Assembly (NCBI RefSeq): GCF_021462225.1
Contig: NC_061795.1
Span: 8,246,001 to 8,310,000, forward strand
Source: Girardinichthys multiradiatus
Lineage: Eukaryota; Chordata; Actinopteri; Cyprinodontiformes; Goodeidae
Direction: 5' to 3'
Length of the DNA stretch: 64,000 bases
A program made the position numbers and the translations under genes. A model generated the notes under the pieces. It made no database searches. It was not told the origin of the DNA and saw only the letters and a program-made list of their open reading frames with translations. This document shows, piece by piece, positions 13,601 through 22,631 of this stretch (position 1 is the first letter of the stretch; every line of letters starts with the position of its first letter).

Positions 13601-16600
13601 CAGACTCCGAGAGGGCAGTACTGCAGGTTGGATGTACTTGCTTCTGTGATGGGAATGCAAAATATAATGTGTGCTAATAGACCCACTGCAGCGTGATGTC
13701 GGAAGCTCCTGCTCCTTCCTCAGTGTGCCTCTAGGTGGCAGAAGAGCTACACTGCGGTATTGAAGCAAAGCGTCGACCTTATAGAAGAGAACAGTGCAGA
13801 TGCTGACAAGTTGATGGATACACAGAAAGGTTTATGGAGAGGTCAGATGTTCATTAAAGTTAAAAGAGCTACACTGACTTGCAAACTGTGAGGGTCTTCA
13901 GACCATGATCACGTGGAAGTTTCTCCCGTATGAGTTTGTCCCGTACATTATGCTACTAGTGTCTTCTTCTCCCATTATGTAACATCTGCAGGTGCTGATC
14001 TAGAGCTCATACAGGGGTTGGACAATGAAACTGAAACACCTGTCATTTTAGTGTGGGAGGTTTCATGGCTAAATTGGACCAGCCTGGTAGCCAGTCTTCA
14101 TTGATTGCACATTGCATCAGTAAGAGCAGAGTGTGAAGGTTCAATTAGCAGGGTAAGAGCACAGTTTGGCTCAAAATATTGAAATACACACAACATTATG
14201 GGTGACATACCAGAGTTCAAAAGAGGACAAATTGTTGGTGCACGTCTTGCTGGCGCATCTGTGACCAAGACAGCAAGTCTTTGTGATGTATCAAGAGCCA
14301 CGGTATCCAGGGTAATGTCAGCATACCACCAAGAAGAACCACATCCAACAGGATTAACGGTGGACGCAAGAGGAAGCTGTCTGAAAGGGATGTTCGAGTG
14401 CTAACCCGGATTGTATCCAAAAACCTAAAACCACGGCTGCCCAAATCACGGCAGAATTAAATGTGCACCTCAACTCTCCTGTTTCCACCAGAACTGTCCG
14501 TCGGGTCGTCGAAGAGCGAGTCAGGAAACGTTTACCTCCACCAGTATCACGTAGTGACCTGGCCACTATCCTGCAAGAAAAATGGCTTAAAATCCCTCTG
14601 ACCACTGTGCAGGACCTGTATATGTCATTCCCAAGACGAATTGACGCTGTATTGGCCGCAAAAGGAGGCCCTACACCATACTAATAAATTATTGTGGTCT
14701 AAAACCAGGTATTTCAGTTTCATTGTCCAAGCCCTGTATCTGCCTCCTGTCTGCCCAGCTTGGCTGCTCAGTACCCTGATCAGAGCCTGTGGAGTTGGTT
14801 GGAGTCTCAAAGTGTGTTGTTTGTTTTACACGATATGAAATCTCCACCCAGTTTGTCTTCAAATCTGCCAGTTTTCACTAATGATGATCAGTTTCTTCAT
14901 CTACAGTTTGTATATGTAACTTGCAGAGTGATGGCTATATGAGGCTTTAAAGGGTACTGGGTCACAACAGAACCTAAAGCTTGATTAGTCATGAAATCCA
15001 TTAAAAGTATAAACTATGATCTACATAACAGCAGTTTACTCACACAGCCTCACGGCTACAGTAAGCTGGTTATAAACCCTTTAAACTGTGACACCACCTG
15101 TTCCTGCCCTGAGGAAAATAATCCGAACATCCAGTGACATTAAGGGTCTGCTGTTTAGAAAACCCAAAACTGTGGATGAGGTCAGTGTCTGAATCTTCAA
15201 CTTGTCCTCTTCTGACTGCATGTTCTGAGCATGCACTCAGGTTTCAGTATGGATCCAGCAGCCCATCTAGCACAAGTATTGGGCCAAGGGAATGCTATGA
15301 TATGGAAGCCCAAACCATCACTGATCCACCCCCATGCTTCACTCTGGGCATGCAACATTCTGGGTGGTACGCTTCTTTGGGGCTTCTCCACACCGTAACT
15401 CTCCCGGATGTGGGGAAAACAGTAAAGGTGGACTCATCAGAGAACAATACATGTTTCACATTGTCCACAGCCCAAGATTTGCGCTCCTTGCACCATTGAA
15501 ACCGACGTTTGGCATATTGACCCTGTGGAGCTCCCGACGGACAGTTCTGGTGGAAACAGGAGAATTGAGGTGCACATTTAATTCTGCCGTGATGTGGGCA
15601 GCCGTGGTTTTATGTTTTTTGGATACAATCCGGGTTAGCACCCGAACATCCCTTTCAGACAGCTTCCTCTTGCGTCCACAGTTAATCCTGTTGGATGTGG
15701 TTCGTCCTTCTTGGTGGTATGTTGACATTACCCTGGATACCGCGGCTCTTGATACATCACAAAGACTTGACAGGTGTTTCAGTTTCATTGTCCAACCCCT
15801 GTAGATTAAGGCTATCTACTCTTACAGAGAGAATACAAATAGTGTTATTCTCTCTGCAGAAGTAATGGTATTTAGTCGTTGCCAAATAAATCTACTGGGT
15901 TCTAAAAGATTTTAGTGTCAGTTTCCCAATCACTTATTGGATTTCCCCACATCTAACTGGTGATTGGTCAGCGGAGTGCCCCGCCTCTCGCTCGCTCAGC
16001 TGGAATGGATAGATGTTCCAACCTGGGAGTCAAGGCACAGCTAGGAACTATGAACGGTAGACAGCAAACGATTCATATCCTGGCAGATTTAGATTTAAGA
16101 TCATTTTTCATTCAACCAAGAAGTTTGTTTCTGAATGGAAAAGTGACGAATAGGAGAAAAGGTAATGAAAATTGAGGTCCAGTTTGCGAAAAGAAAATCT
16201 GTTATTTACATTTAATGAAAGATTTATTCCCTCCTCAATAAGCCTTGAACCAATCTTTATTGGCCTTAAAGCGATCAAACCCTTCTTCTAATAGCTGGGC
16301 AGCTTTGTTTGTTTCCACTGTTATATTGATTGTTTCTTTTTGGTGATGAGCTCCAAATCTTTGGGGCTGGAAGGCCTCCTTGCCATCACCATAATATTTA
16401 GCTCCCTGTTCCAGTCAGAAGAAGTCTTAAACCCAAATCAGCTAAAGGAATTAATAATGTTGGGTTTAAATGCATGTCTGGTGTTAAAGCTTGTTCCGAC
16501 CCAAACCCAGCCACCCTGTGGCTTTGAGTTTTAGTGTTTAGATTGTGGAAATGAATCCATCAGATGCAGGATTGTCTGTTCTGATCATAGTCCTTTCTCC

Positions 16601-19041
16601 TCCCACTGCAGCACCACCTCCACCCCCGTCTCGGAGTGGCGCCCCTCCTCCCCCACCACCACCACACAACACAGCCCCAGCCCCACCGCCGCCACCACCA
16701 CCGTCCAGAGGGAGCAGAGGAGCCCCTCCTCCACCTCCTCCGTCCAGAGCGCCTGTTTCCGCTCCTCCCCCACCTCCTCCCTCAAGACCAGGAGCTCTTG
16801 GTGCCCCACCTCCTCCTCCTTCTAGAGGAGGTCATCAGCCACCTCCCCCTCTTCACCATCACCATCAGCAGCCTCCTCCTCCTCCCCCTCCATCATCTTC
16901 CACCGCCCCTCAAGCTCCTCCACCTCCCCCTCCCATTCTTGTCCAACCATCTTCTGCAAGCTCTGCACCTGCCCCACCACCTCCTCCTCCTGGTCCTCCT
17001 CCTCCCCCAGAGGTGGATGGCATTGGTGGCGGTGAAGACTCTTCTCAGGCTCCTAACATAGGCGGCAAGTCTGCTCTGCTGGAGCAGATTAGAGGGGGAA
17101 CCCAGCTGAAGAAGGTGGAGCAGAACCACAGGGCTCCGGCCTCCAGCACAGGTCGAGATGCCCTGCTGGACCAGATCCGACAAGGAATCCAGCTCAAGAC
17201 TGTGAGACCATTAAACACCTTGTTCTTTTTCAGGGTTTAGTTGAAGCTGAAGTAGAGTTCTGGGACAAGTTCTGGTAAACATATACTGGTGAAGGATTTG
17301 TGGCCGATTTCCAATGAAGCGTTGCTGCTAACTCTGAACAGCCAACACAGGTTTTAGACACTTCTGGTTTCCCGTGAGCGCATTAGGAGCAGATGTAAAA
17401 TCCCACCTGCTGTGGGGGAGCAATTGCTTTAAAACCGGGTTTCCCCGAGCCAATTAGCAGGTTTAGCATTACTAACTTCTCCAGTTCAGCAAATGTCCAG
17501 AAGAAAAGTACAAACTGATGTCTCTGCAGGCGGCTCCTCAAACCTGAAAACCACAAGGAGTACGAAATAGGAAAGGATGTATTTCAGCACTGAAGTCTGA
17601 CATGTGGAGCACCTTTTATCTGGAAATATGGGATTTCTGTTCTTTTAAGGAATGTTACAAATAATATGAGTTGGGATGGGTACCTTTCACATTTGAACCA
17701 ATACAGTACTGATGCCCCGTACCTGGGAATCTGTATCGGTACTCAACGATACCAGTTTTCGGTACTTGCGTGTGTGTTTATGTGGTTATAAATGTTAATT
17801 AGTTTATAATAAAAACTGCAATGCTGTGTTCTTGTACGGCATGGAAAATCGCCCACTCTTTCAGTCCCTCAGTGTCACAATGATGTGTTTAGGTACCAAA
17901 ACATGGCACCGTTGGATTAAACGTGATTCTGTACACAGTAGTACCGACGGAATTCAGTCAGTACCTATTAAAGTACCGAATTCAGTACCCATCCCAAAAT
18001 ATGAGGCATTCTGCATGATGTGATTGTTAAGATAGTATTTGTGCCTTCAGGTATCAGATCATCCAGAATCTGGTCCCCCGACACTGGCTCCAGCTGCAGG
18101 GATTGTTGGAGCCCTAATGGAGGTTATGCAAAAGAGGAGCAAAGCTATCCATTCCTCAGGTAAGTCTTCACGTGAACCACAGAGTGCACTCTGACCTCCA
18201 AGAATTTTAGCAGAACTGGGACCTTCTCACAAAACAATTGGCTGGAAATGCTTCTACATGTGCTGATTCTGATGAGAAGACTGATACGGTCCACATATCC
18301 CATAACCAGCAAACACCAACCAAGTAGCTTACCTAGAATGGTATAGAACTGGGCTTTTTGGTCATTAGAATCAGTGTGTTTGTTTGGGTCTTCATGTGTT
18401 AATGTGACAACATGTTACTTTGTGATGAGGATAAAAGACAGCTCCACATTCACAGAGTTTAGTGACTATTCGACGATTGGAAGATCTGTGTCCATCCTTA
18501 GAAACCCTGATATTAGGACAAGAGAGCTCCTCACACTACACACCTGGTTGTGGAAAGTCAAGTTCTCAGTGGTGTCAGGTGTCATCGGAGCACTGTGAGC
18601 CCCAAACCCGGGAGGTTCCAGCAGATTTCAGGAACCATTCTCACATCTGTGTCCAGAGGAGCAAATTCCCAGGAACAGCTAAGATCTGTATCTTAACAGC
18701 TTCCAGGCCTGGTCCTGGTGGAGGACCTGAGCTTAAACCATCTATAAGGAACATTCAAGTGGGGGCTAATTTATATTACACTTTCAATCTTATGGTTTGG
18801 TGTGTGCTAAAAGTGAATGTGGACAACAGGAGAAGTGCCTAAAGGGACCATTAAAGGGTGACTCAGTTGAGCATATTCACCAGTTTTCCTTTAAGAAACA
18901 TTCCTCCAACGTTTTCTGTAGAGCAGACCAATGTTCAGCGGCTGACAGGTTTTTAAACCTTTTACGTTTCTTTTCTTAGATGACGATGAGGATGAAGACG
19001 AGGATGATGACTTTGAGGATGATGAAGAGTGGGATGACTAG
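1653..19041 (+). CDS. wasl: wasl (N-WASP), 3' seven exons, joined CDS 1653-1676, 9291-9492, 11433-11475, 13073-13226, 16612-17201, 18051-18159, 18980-19041
   Basis: N-WASP links active Cdc42 and PIP2 to Arp2/3-driven branched actin assembly at membranes. About 393 codons are present and every junction keeps frame (phases 1, 1, 2, 0, 1, 0, 1). In order: the end of the WH1-to-basic linker, a lysine-rich basic stretch (KKTKGKKKKLTK), a CRIB core (ADIGTPSNF, HIGHVGWDP, TGFD), the autoinhibitory GBD helix region (LFDMCGISEAQL, VIYDFIEKKGG), a proline-rich region, two WH2 motifs (ALLEQIRGGTQLKKV and ALLDQIRQGIQLKTV), the central helix (GIVGALMEVMQKRSKAI) and an acidic tail with the conserved Trp (EEWDD). 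Two WH2 motifs and this tail separate it from haematopoietic WAS, which has one WH2. The N-terminal WH1 exons must lie left of the window. Which teleost paralogue (wasla or waslb) cannot be told here. Confidence 0.96.
1795..2785. mobile_element. Probable decayed non-autonomous DNA transposon
   Basis: Both flanks carry text typical of dispersed fish DNA elements ('agatctggaccatatctgact' at the left, 'gacctgcagtgggaacgtagcc' at the right), and no ORF is retained. The ends and any target duplication could not be fixed. Family unknown to me. Confidence 0.3.
3419..4984 (+). mobile_element. Tc1/mariner element, copy A (long TIRs)
   Basis: Flanked by TA on both sides. Inverted repeats of about 210 bases begin CAGGTCCTTCTCAAA and end TTTGAGAAGGACCTG. 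It encodes the transposase at 3747-4706. The same family occurs at 39742-41346 (intact) and 28092-28278 (one TIR only). It sits in the large wasl intron. Confidence 0.95.
3747..4706 (+). CDS. Tc1 transposase, 319 aa, with a small in-frame deletion
   Basis: A DD34E Tc1-type transposase that cuts and pastes the surrounding element at TA. The N-terminus has a paired-like HTH (KEISERIGCSQSAVSRHLSG); catalytic residues are visible in LFSDESKF, FQHDLAPAH and NPIENLWD. Compared with the 334-aa copy at 40014-41018, it lacks 14 residues net at the end of the DNA-binding part (RIPQ joined to S-WATEK) and one Gln near the C-terminus. The deleted segment holds basic residues before the catalytic domain, so activity is doubtful although the frame is open. 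Confidence 0.9.
   Translation: MGKTADLTAVQKATIDTFKQEGKTQKEISERIGCSQSAVSRHLSGKSVGRKKCGRKRCTMRRGDRTLRKIVEKGRFQTLGDLRNQWTESGVETSRATVHRRVQEMGYRCRIPQSWATEKQHWTVAQWSKVLFSDESKFCMSFGNQGARVWRKTGEKEMPKCQKSNVKYPQSVMVWGAVSAAGVGPLCFIKGRVNAASYQEILEHFMLPSAEKLYGDEDFIFQHDLAPAHSAKTTGKWFTDHGITVFNWPANSPDLNPIENLWDIVKRTLRDSRPNTLDELKAAIEASWASIRPQCHRLIASMPRRIEAVISAKGFPTKY
4987..7670. other. wasl intron, no recognised gene or element
   Basis: About 2.7 kb of A/T-leaning sequence. The open frames in it (up to 93 codons at 6124-6405) lack coding character and any family match I can recognise. Confidence 0.5.
7671..8427 (-). mobile_element. hAT-like element with decayed BED-finger ORF
   Basis: Terminal repeats read TAGGGATGGGTACC at the left and GGTACCCATCCGTA at the right. 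The flanking octamers (AAACAACC and AAACCAAC) are an imperfect duplication. On the minus strand, 8308-7980 holds two overlapping broken frames with a BED zinc-finger-like stretch (KVWLHFSK, ALCNNCDAKC, SNLRKHL). The transposase body is absent. The MITE at 17671-17997 is a shorter relative. Confidence 0.75.
8512..8782. repeat. Dispersed fish repeat with tRNA-B-box-like core
   Basis: Starts 'aaatggcctgaacttgtatag' and ends 'cacctgagccacagccgtgc', a sequence I recognise as a common interspersed repeat in ray-finned fish. It contains GGTTCGAACCG, close to the RNA polymerase III B-box. No clear A-box or poly-A tail, so I do not call it a SINE with certainty. Confidence 0.6.
9291..9492 (+). CDS. 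wasl: wasl exon: basic region and start of CRIB
   Basis: Encodes PALPMATVDIKNPEI, a conserved N-WASP stretch, then a linker rich in His, Asn and Ser, a basic PIP2-binding run (RRDKKTKGKKKKLTK) and the first half of the CRIB motif (ADIGTPSNFQ). Acceptor ctcag, donor gtgagt; phases 1 to 2. The middle part (about 25 residues around HSHSHHQPYHL) does not match the mammalian protein as I remember it, so this linker looks lineage-specific. Confidence 0.95.
9493..10009. other. wasl intron, no recognised element
   Basis: No supported coding region; nothing I can assign. Confidence 0.4.
10010..10440 (+). mobile_element. L2-like LINE 3' end fragment
   Basis: Matches, block for block, the 3' UTR of the LINE at 41440-53811: 'ctctgctctgttctctcaaac', 'ctgctggaggtttcttcctgtt', 'catgctcagtatgagggattg', 'tgctgggtttccttaga'. 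It shows the uninterrupted sequence across the point where the LTR retrotransposon later entered the other copy. Confidence 0.75.
10803..10895 (+). mobile_element. L2-like LINE tail fragment
   Basis: Contains the typical terminal text 'gaaatgccttgagac ... ggtgctatataaataaaac' followed by TGAAT/TTGAAT repeats. Confidence 0.6.
11433..11475 (+). CDS. wasl: wasl exon: CRIB core
   Basis: A 43-base exon completing Gln and encoding HIGHVGWDPNTGFD, the second half of the Cdc42-binding CRIB motif, with its invariant His-Ile-Gly-His-Val. Acceptor ttcctcag, donor gtgagt, phases 2 to 0. It is needed for the autoinhibition switch. Confidence 0.96.
11476..13072. other. wasl intron, probable ancient DNA-transposon debris
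   Basis: Around 12050-12620, sentences such as 'ggtccagttttgtctcatgagtctg' resemble the antisense of Tc1-type transposase genes, but no frame, TIR or TSD survives. Otherwise nothing recognised. Confidence 0.3.
13073..13226 (+). CDS. wasl: wasl exon: GTPase-binding / autoinhibitory domain
   Basis: Encodes LNNLDPELKNLFDMCGISEA through to VEAVKDELRRQ. This is the helical GBD that masks the C-terminal CA segment until Cdc42 binds. The Tyr in KVIYDFIE corresponds to the regulatory phosphotyrosine of mammalian N-WASP (Tyr256). Phases 0 to 1; the last base G joins CA of the next exon to give Ala before the proline-rich run. Confidence 0.96.
13227..14011. other. wasl intron, no recognised element
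   Basis: A/T-rich, with no coding region that I can support. Confidence 0.4.
14012..14736 (+). mobile_element. Internally deleted Tc1 (GGGGTTGG family), copy 1
   Basis: TA-flanked; starts CAGGGGTTGGACAATGAAAC and ends GTTTCATTGTCCAAGCCCTG. It keeps the HTH part (MGDIPEFKRGQIVGARLAG, 14198 onward, with frameshifts) fused to the last 60 residues of the transposase; the DDE core is deleted. The deletion junction matches that in 32917-33646. Confidence 0.9.
14737..14955. repeat. 220-base segment also present at 33647-33865
   Basis: Starts 'tctgcctcctgtctgcccag' and ends 'gctttaaagggtactgg'. It is almost the same as the segment right after the deleted Tc1 at 32917-33646, so the transposon and this flank were duplicated together or share a host repeat. 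Confidence 0.8.
15257..15801 (-). mobile_element. Truncated Tc1 (GGGGTTGG family), copy 2
   Basis: Minus-oriented; its 5' TIR lies at the right (gtttcattgtccaacccctg, then TA). It holds the antisense of the HTH region (15788-15456, ending RTVRRELHRVN) and of the first catalytic block (FSDESTFTVF in a broken frame). The right half of the element, including the other TIR, is missing. Confidence 0.85.
16612..17201 (+). CDS. wasl: wasl exon: proline-rich region and two WH2 motifs
   Basis: A 590-base exon. About 130 residues of Pro runs punctuated by Ser-Arg, Gly-Ala and a short His stretch (SH3 and profilin ligands), then two WH2 actin-binding motifs, SALLEQIRGGTQLKKV and DALLDQIRQGIQLKT. Acceptor cactgcag, donor gtgaga, phases 1 to 0. 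Other frames across this C-rich exon stay open only because of composition. Confidence 0.95.
17671..17997. mobile_element. hAT MITE with 8-base target duplication
   Basis: 327 bases with terminal repeats TTGGGATGGGTACC and GTACCCATCCCAA, flanked by a perfect AATATGAG duplication (17663-17670 and 17998-18005). Related to 7671-8427 at both ends, but with no ORF. It lies just upstream of the wasl exon at 18051. Confidence 0.93.
18051..18159 (+). CDS. wasl: wasl exon: central (cofilin-homology) helix
   Basis: Encodes VSDHPESGPPTLAPAAG, then the Arp2/3-binding central helix IVGALMEVMQKRSKAIHSS. Phases 0 to 1, donor gtaagt. The acceptor lies only 53 bases past the end of a hAT MITE (17671-17997), or 45 past its TSD copy. 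Confidence 0.95.
18980..19041 (+). CDS. wasl: wasl last coding exon: acidic tail
   Basis: Encodes DDDEDEDEDDD, then FEDDEEWDD, and a TAG stop at 19039-19041. The acidic run and the near-terminal Trp bind Arp2/3. Acceptor ttttcttag. Confidence 0.95.
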
Positions 19042-20315
19042 TGAAAACGTCAACCTTAGCCTCCCCCCGCCCCACTTCACTAGCCTTGCACCTACCGCCG
19101 ACACTAAAATCTCCTAAAAATCTTCCAGAACCTGACTACACTAAGTAATGTAAATGTTGTTTGAGTTTGTTGTATATTTATTTTTGCTTTTTTTAAAAAA
19201 ATGATTATTCCAATTAATCTGTGCAATACCTCACCAGTTAAACTGTTCCATTCATCACATACCCCTGTGGTAAAATCTCCTCTCCTTCTCTTGTGTCAAT
19301 AGAAAGCACCTAAATGCATCATTAGCATAGTGCAAAGACTCAAGCAGCTAGTTTTCTTTCACCAAGTAACAGAAGGGGTAACATATTCTGCATTGAGAGG
19401 AGCTGGAGTTGGTTGTGCTTCATGGGATTTATTCTGTTACATTTCATTGCCTGAGAAAGTTTAAAGGGACAATTTTCCAAGGAAACAGGCAGGAAAATCT
19501 GTGTTTTTGTGTGAAATGTCAGTTAACACTGTTATCTTATCACCTTTGTTCTTCTTATCTTTACCGCTCTACTGTTTCTCATTTCCTTCTGAAGGTGTAG
19601 TTTAGAGATCTTTTTGTGTTATAGTTCTACTTGCTGACCAAACGGCGGCCACTCGGTCGCCTCGTGTGGATCTTTAACTTTCATTTTTCACTTGATTAAA
19701 AGGTTTTGTTGTTTGTTTGTTTTTTTGCAGTTTGTTGGGTTTTTTACTTTGTGTGTTTGTCGGTAATAGATTCATACAGTAGGGTAGACAGTAGGATACA
19801 CTGACTTTGATATAAGAAGACAAACAAGGTTTGAGTTACAGACTTATTTTGTTTCACACACTTGATAGCTTATATAATGGGACCTTTTGTTTAGCTTTCA
19901 TTTGTTCTGCAACATCCCATTAATCTGTAGCATTATCAGTCTCACGTCATTTAAAGAAAACAAGTTAAAATGGCATTTTTCATCTCTTAAGAAACTGATT
20001 TTATGCAATGCAACTGCAAATGCCCTACGGCAAATACTAGACAAAGCAAATAATAATGAACCAAATGTGGCATTTTCAAGCAGCTCGTGGCTTTGGCAAT
20101 ACCTGTGATCCTTTATCTGCAAACAGTGTAAAGAAATAAGCAGTTTTCCTGTCTGTCCTAAGTTTTTACTGTCCTACAGTGAGGCCTAATTCTGCATCAA
20201 GAAGCCAAGATATTGACATAAAGCCTGTGAAAACGTTCGGGTGGGAATGGGACGGATGGGGTCAGTGAGAATATTAAATTGTATACCTGAATAAATGCTA
20301 TTATTTACAGAGATG
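19042..20315 (+). other. wasl: wasl 3' UTR
   Basis: No coding capacity after the stop. An AATAAA at 20290-20295 is followed by a GT-rich stretch (gagttggtctgctgttttat), which fits a cleavage and polyadenylation site near 20315. The exact cleavage point is inferred. Confidence 0.6.
20290..20295 (+). terminator. Putative wasl polyadenylation signal
   Basis: Canonical AATAAA about 1.25 kb past the stop codon, with a GT-rich downstream element within 30 bases. Confidence 0.55.
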
Positions 20316-21440
20316 AGTTGGTCTGCTGTTTTATTTGTTACTGAACTTTCCTAAAAGTTGATTTTAGAGGTTTTGGTTCCATTTTGTTTGTGTAGCTTGC
20401 CAGTAGTCCAGGGAATGGCTATCCTGAGTACTCAAGTAGATGATGACAACACAGCTTCTTCTCTTGTTTGTTTATGTCGTTTCACCTTAAATTCAGAACT
20501 GCAGAAATATTTTACAATTTAAGTTAGATGTAAAAGGCTTATAGTTTGTAGTTAGTTCAGTGACACTAACCAGGCTTTTAAGGTCACTAATCCTACCCTC
20601 ATTTGGTTCAGTGTTGGTATGTTCCCTATTTACCTAATTTGAAATTATGTAAAATAACTCAAAGTAAATGATCTATATTGTAATGTAATTTCTAATTGAA
20701 AAGCAGCCTTGAGCTGCTAATTTACAGCACTTGATAAATAGTTCTTTAAAAATGACAAATTTCTATAGTAAATATTTATTAAAAAATTGTTTTTTTAACA
20801 GCATAGTTTTTTTTTTCAAAAGGTCATGTAACATTTGGGGATCTAAACAAGTCTTATTTAGCTAGACTGAGGGCAAAAATGGCTCTTTGGATTGTAAAGG
20901 TTAAAGAGGTGTTCTAGAGAAAAATACGAGTAGAACATTTTGTGAAAAAAATCAAATTGGTTGGTAAGCTCCCAGAGAACCAAAACCCAGGTAACTTCAC
21001 TCCTAAGTTGGGGTGTGTGATCTTTTAGAGAACTTCGAAAGGAGCCCCTGTCATACTGACTGTTGTAAAATGATGCCATAATAAATTATTTTAAAACCTT
21101 TTCAAAATGCTTTATCTAATATGTACAATACAGCTTAGAACAAATTTCAATAACCAAGTTGCACAGTTGACCCATACCCTAATACTTTGTTAAAGCACCT
21201 TTGCATTACATGTTGTGCACTGTCTTCCTACATGGGAGCCTCTTCCTTTGCAAAGGCGCTCAGATTGTTGGGACTTCTCTTTTCTACCGCCCTCTTTAGG
21301 TGATTAAAGGTGATTAAGGTTTCTCAGTCAGCTACAGTACTGATATAGACAGAAAGGTTGACCAAACCAAAGCATTGTCAGTTTTCCAACAGCAATAATT
21401 TCTACTTACTAACCTGAAACAACAGCTAGCTGAATCTAAA
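20316..21440. other. Intergenic, wasl to RTE fragment
   Basis: A/T-rich, with no supported gene. Around 21120-21320 the phrases resemble antisense Tc1 5' sequence ('aatactttgttaaagcacctttg'), but the piece is too decayed to delimit. Confidence 0.35.
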
Positions 21441-22108
21441 CATCGTTCGTTCGTTCGTCGTCTTCCGCTTATCCAGGACCGGGTCGCGGGGGCAGCAGAC
21501 TCAGCAGAGACGCCCAGACGTCCCTCTCTCCAGACACCTCCTCCAGTTCCTCCAGGGGGAGCCCAAGGCGTTCCCAGGCCAGCCGAGAGACATAGTTCCT
21601 CCAGCGTGTCCTGGGCCGTCCCCTGGGCCTCCTCCCGGTGGGACGTGCCTGGAACACCTCCCGAGGAAGGCGTCCAGGAGGCATCTGGTATAGATGCCCG
21701 AGCCACCTCAACTGGCTCCTCTCAATGTGGAGGAGCAGCGGCTCTACTCCGAGCCCCTCCCGGATGGCCGAGCTCCTCACCCTATTTCTAAGGGAGTGCC
21801 CGGCCACCCTACGGAGGAAGCTCATTTCAGCCGCTTGTATCCGTGATCTCGTTCTTTCGGTCATGACCCAAAGTTCATGGCCATAGGTGAGGGTAGGAAC
21901 GTAGACCGACCAGTAAATTGAGAGCTTTGCTTTTCGGCTCAGCTCTCTCTTCACCACAATGGACCGGCACAGCGCCCCCATTACTGTGGCAGCCGCACCG
22001 ATCCGTCTGTCGATCTCCCGCTCCATTCTTCCCTTACTCGTGAACAAGACCCCGAGATACTTAAACTCCTCCACTTGAGGCAGGAACTCCCCTCCAACCT
22101 GAAACATC
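21441..22108 (-). mobile_element. RTE-type (Rex3-like) LINE, 3' end of the reverse transcriptase ORF
   Basis: The frame 22110-21469 on the minus strand encodes the C-terminal part of an RTE-clade polyprotein: FKYLGVLFTSKGRMEREIDR, KAKLSIYWSVYVPTLTYGHE, RRPRGRPRTRW. It stops just before a short CGTT repeat (21446-21460), the usual RTE-style 3' tail. 5' truncated. Upstream residues (22284-22110) do not belong to it. Confidence 0.88.
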
Positions 22109-22631
22109 ATAAACAAAAATAGGTTAAAGTGTAAATCCATCTGCCTGTAGCATTTACCCAGCTCCAAGTACCATGAGAACCTATGACCACACACCAGTAC
22201 TTTATCTAGAGGAGTCAGTCTAAAGATGGGGGGGGTTCCCAGTGTTCCCACAAGCTGGGAGTACAGCTCCTTTTTCAAGTACAACTCACTGGATTGTCTT
22301 CATATCAAAACACCTCCAAAGAGATTTCAATATATTTTTTGTATATGTCAGCCCAGTCTTAAGAGAAATTATATTTTTCAGAAATACCTAAGCATCGACC
22401 ATTTTCCTAGGGTTTCATTGAGACCTTTTGAAATTCTAGAACATATTGATAAAATCAAATTATTGCCAGAAAATATAAACATTATTCATTCAGTTAGTTA
22501 AAAAAGTTCATTCAAAAATATGTTTTTATTTATACATTTTACTTTAAGGTGAGAAAAAGTGTTTGTCCCCTTTTTGATTTTTTTTTTTTTTTGTATGTCA
22601 CATAAATGTTTCAGATCATCAGGTTAATATA

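Noticed and set aside
16636..17061. Alternative + and - frames across the proline-rich wasl exon
   Set aside because: Open only because of C-rich composition; splice phase and WH2 motifs fix the real frame.
18462..18842. 126-codon + frame in the last wasl intron
   Set aside because: Low-complexity conceptual protein with no domain; it lies between two well-supported wasl exons.
22110..22284. N-terminal extension of the RTE frame (SQLVGTLGTPPIFRLTPLD)
   Set aside because: Similarity to RTE begins only at about 22110; the upstream residues are chance read-through and were not made a separate gene.
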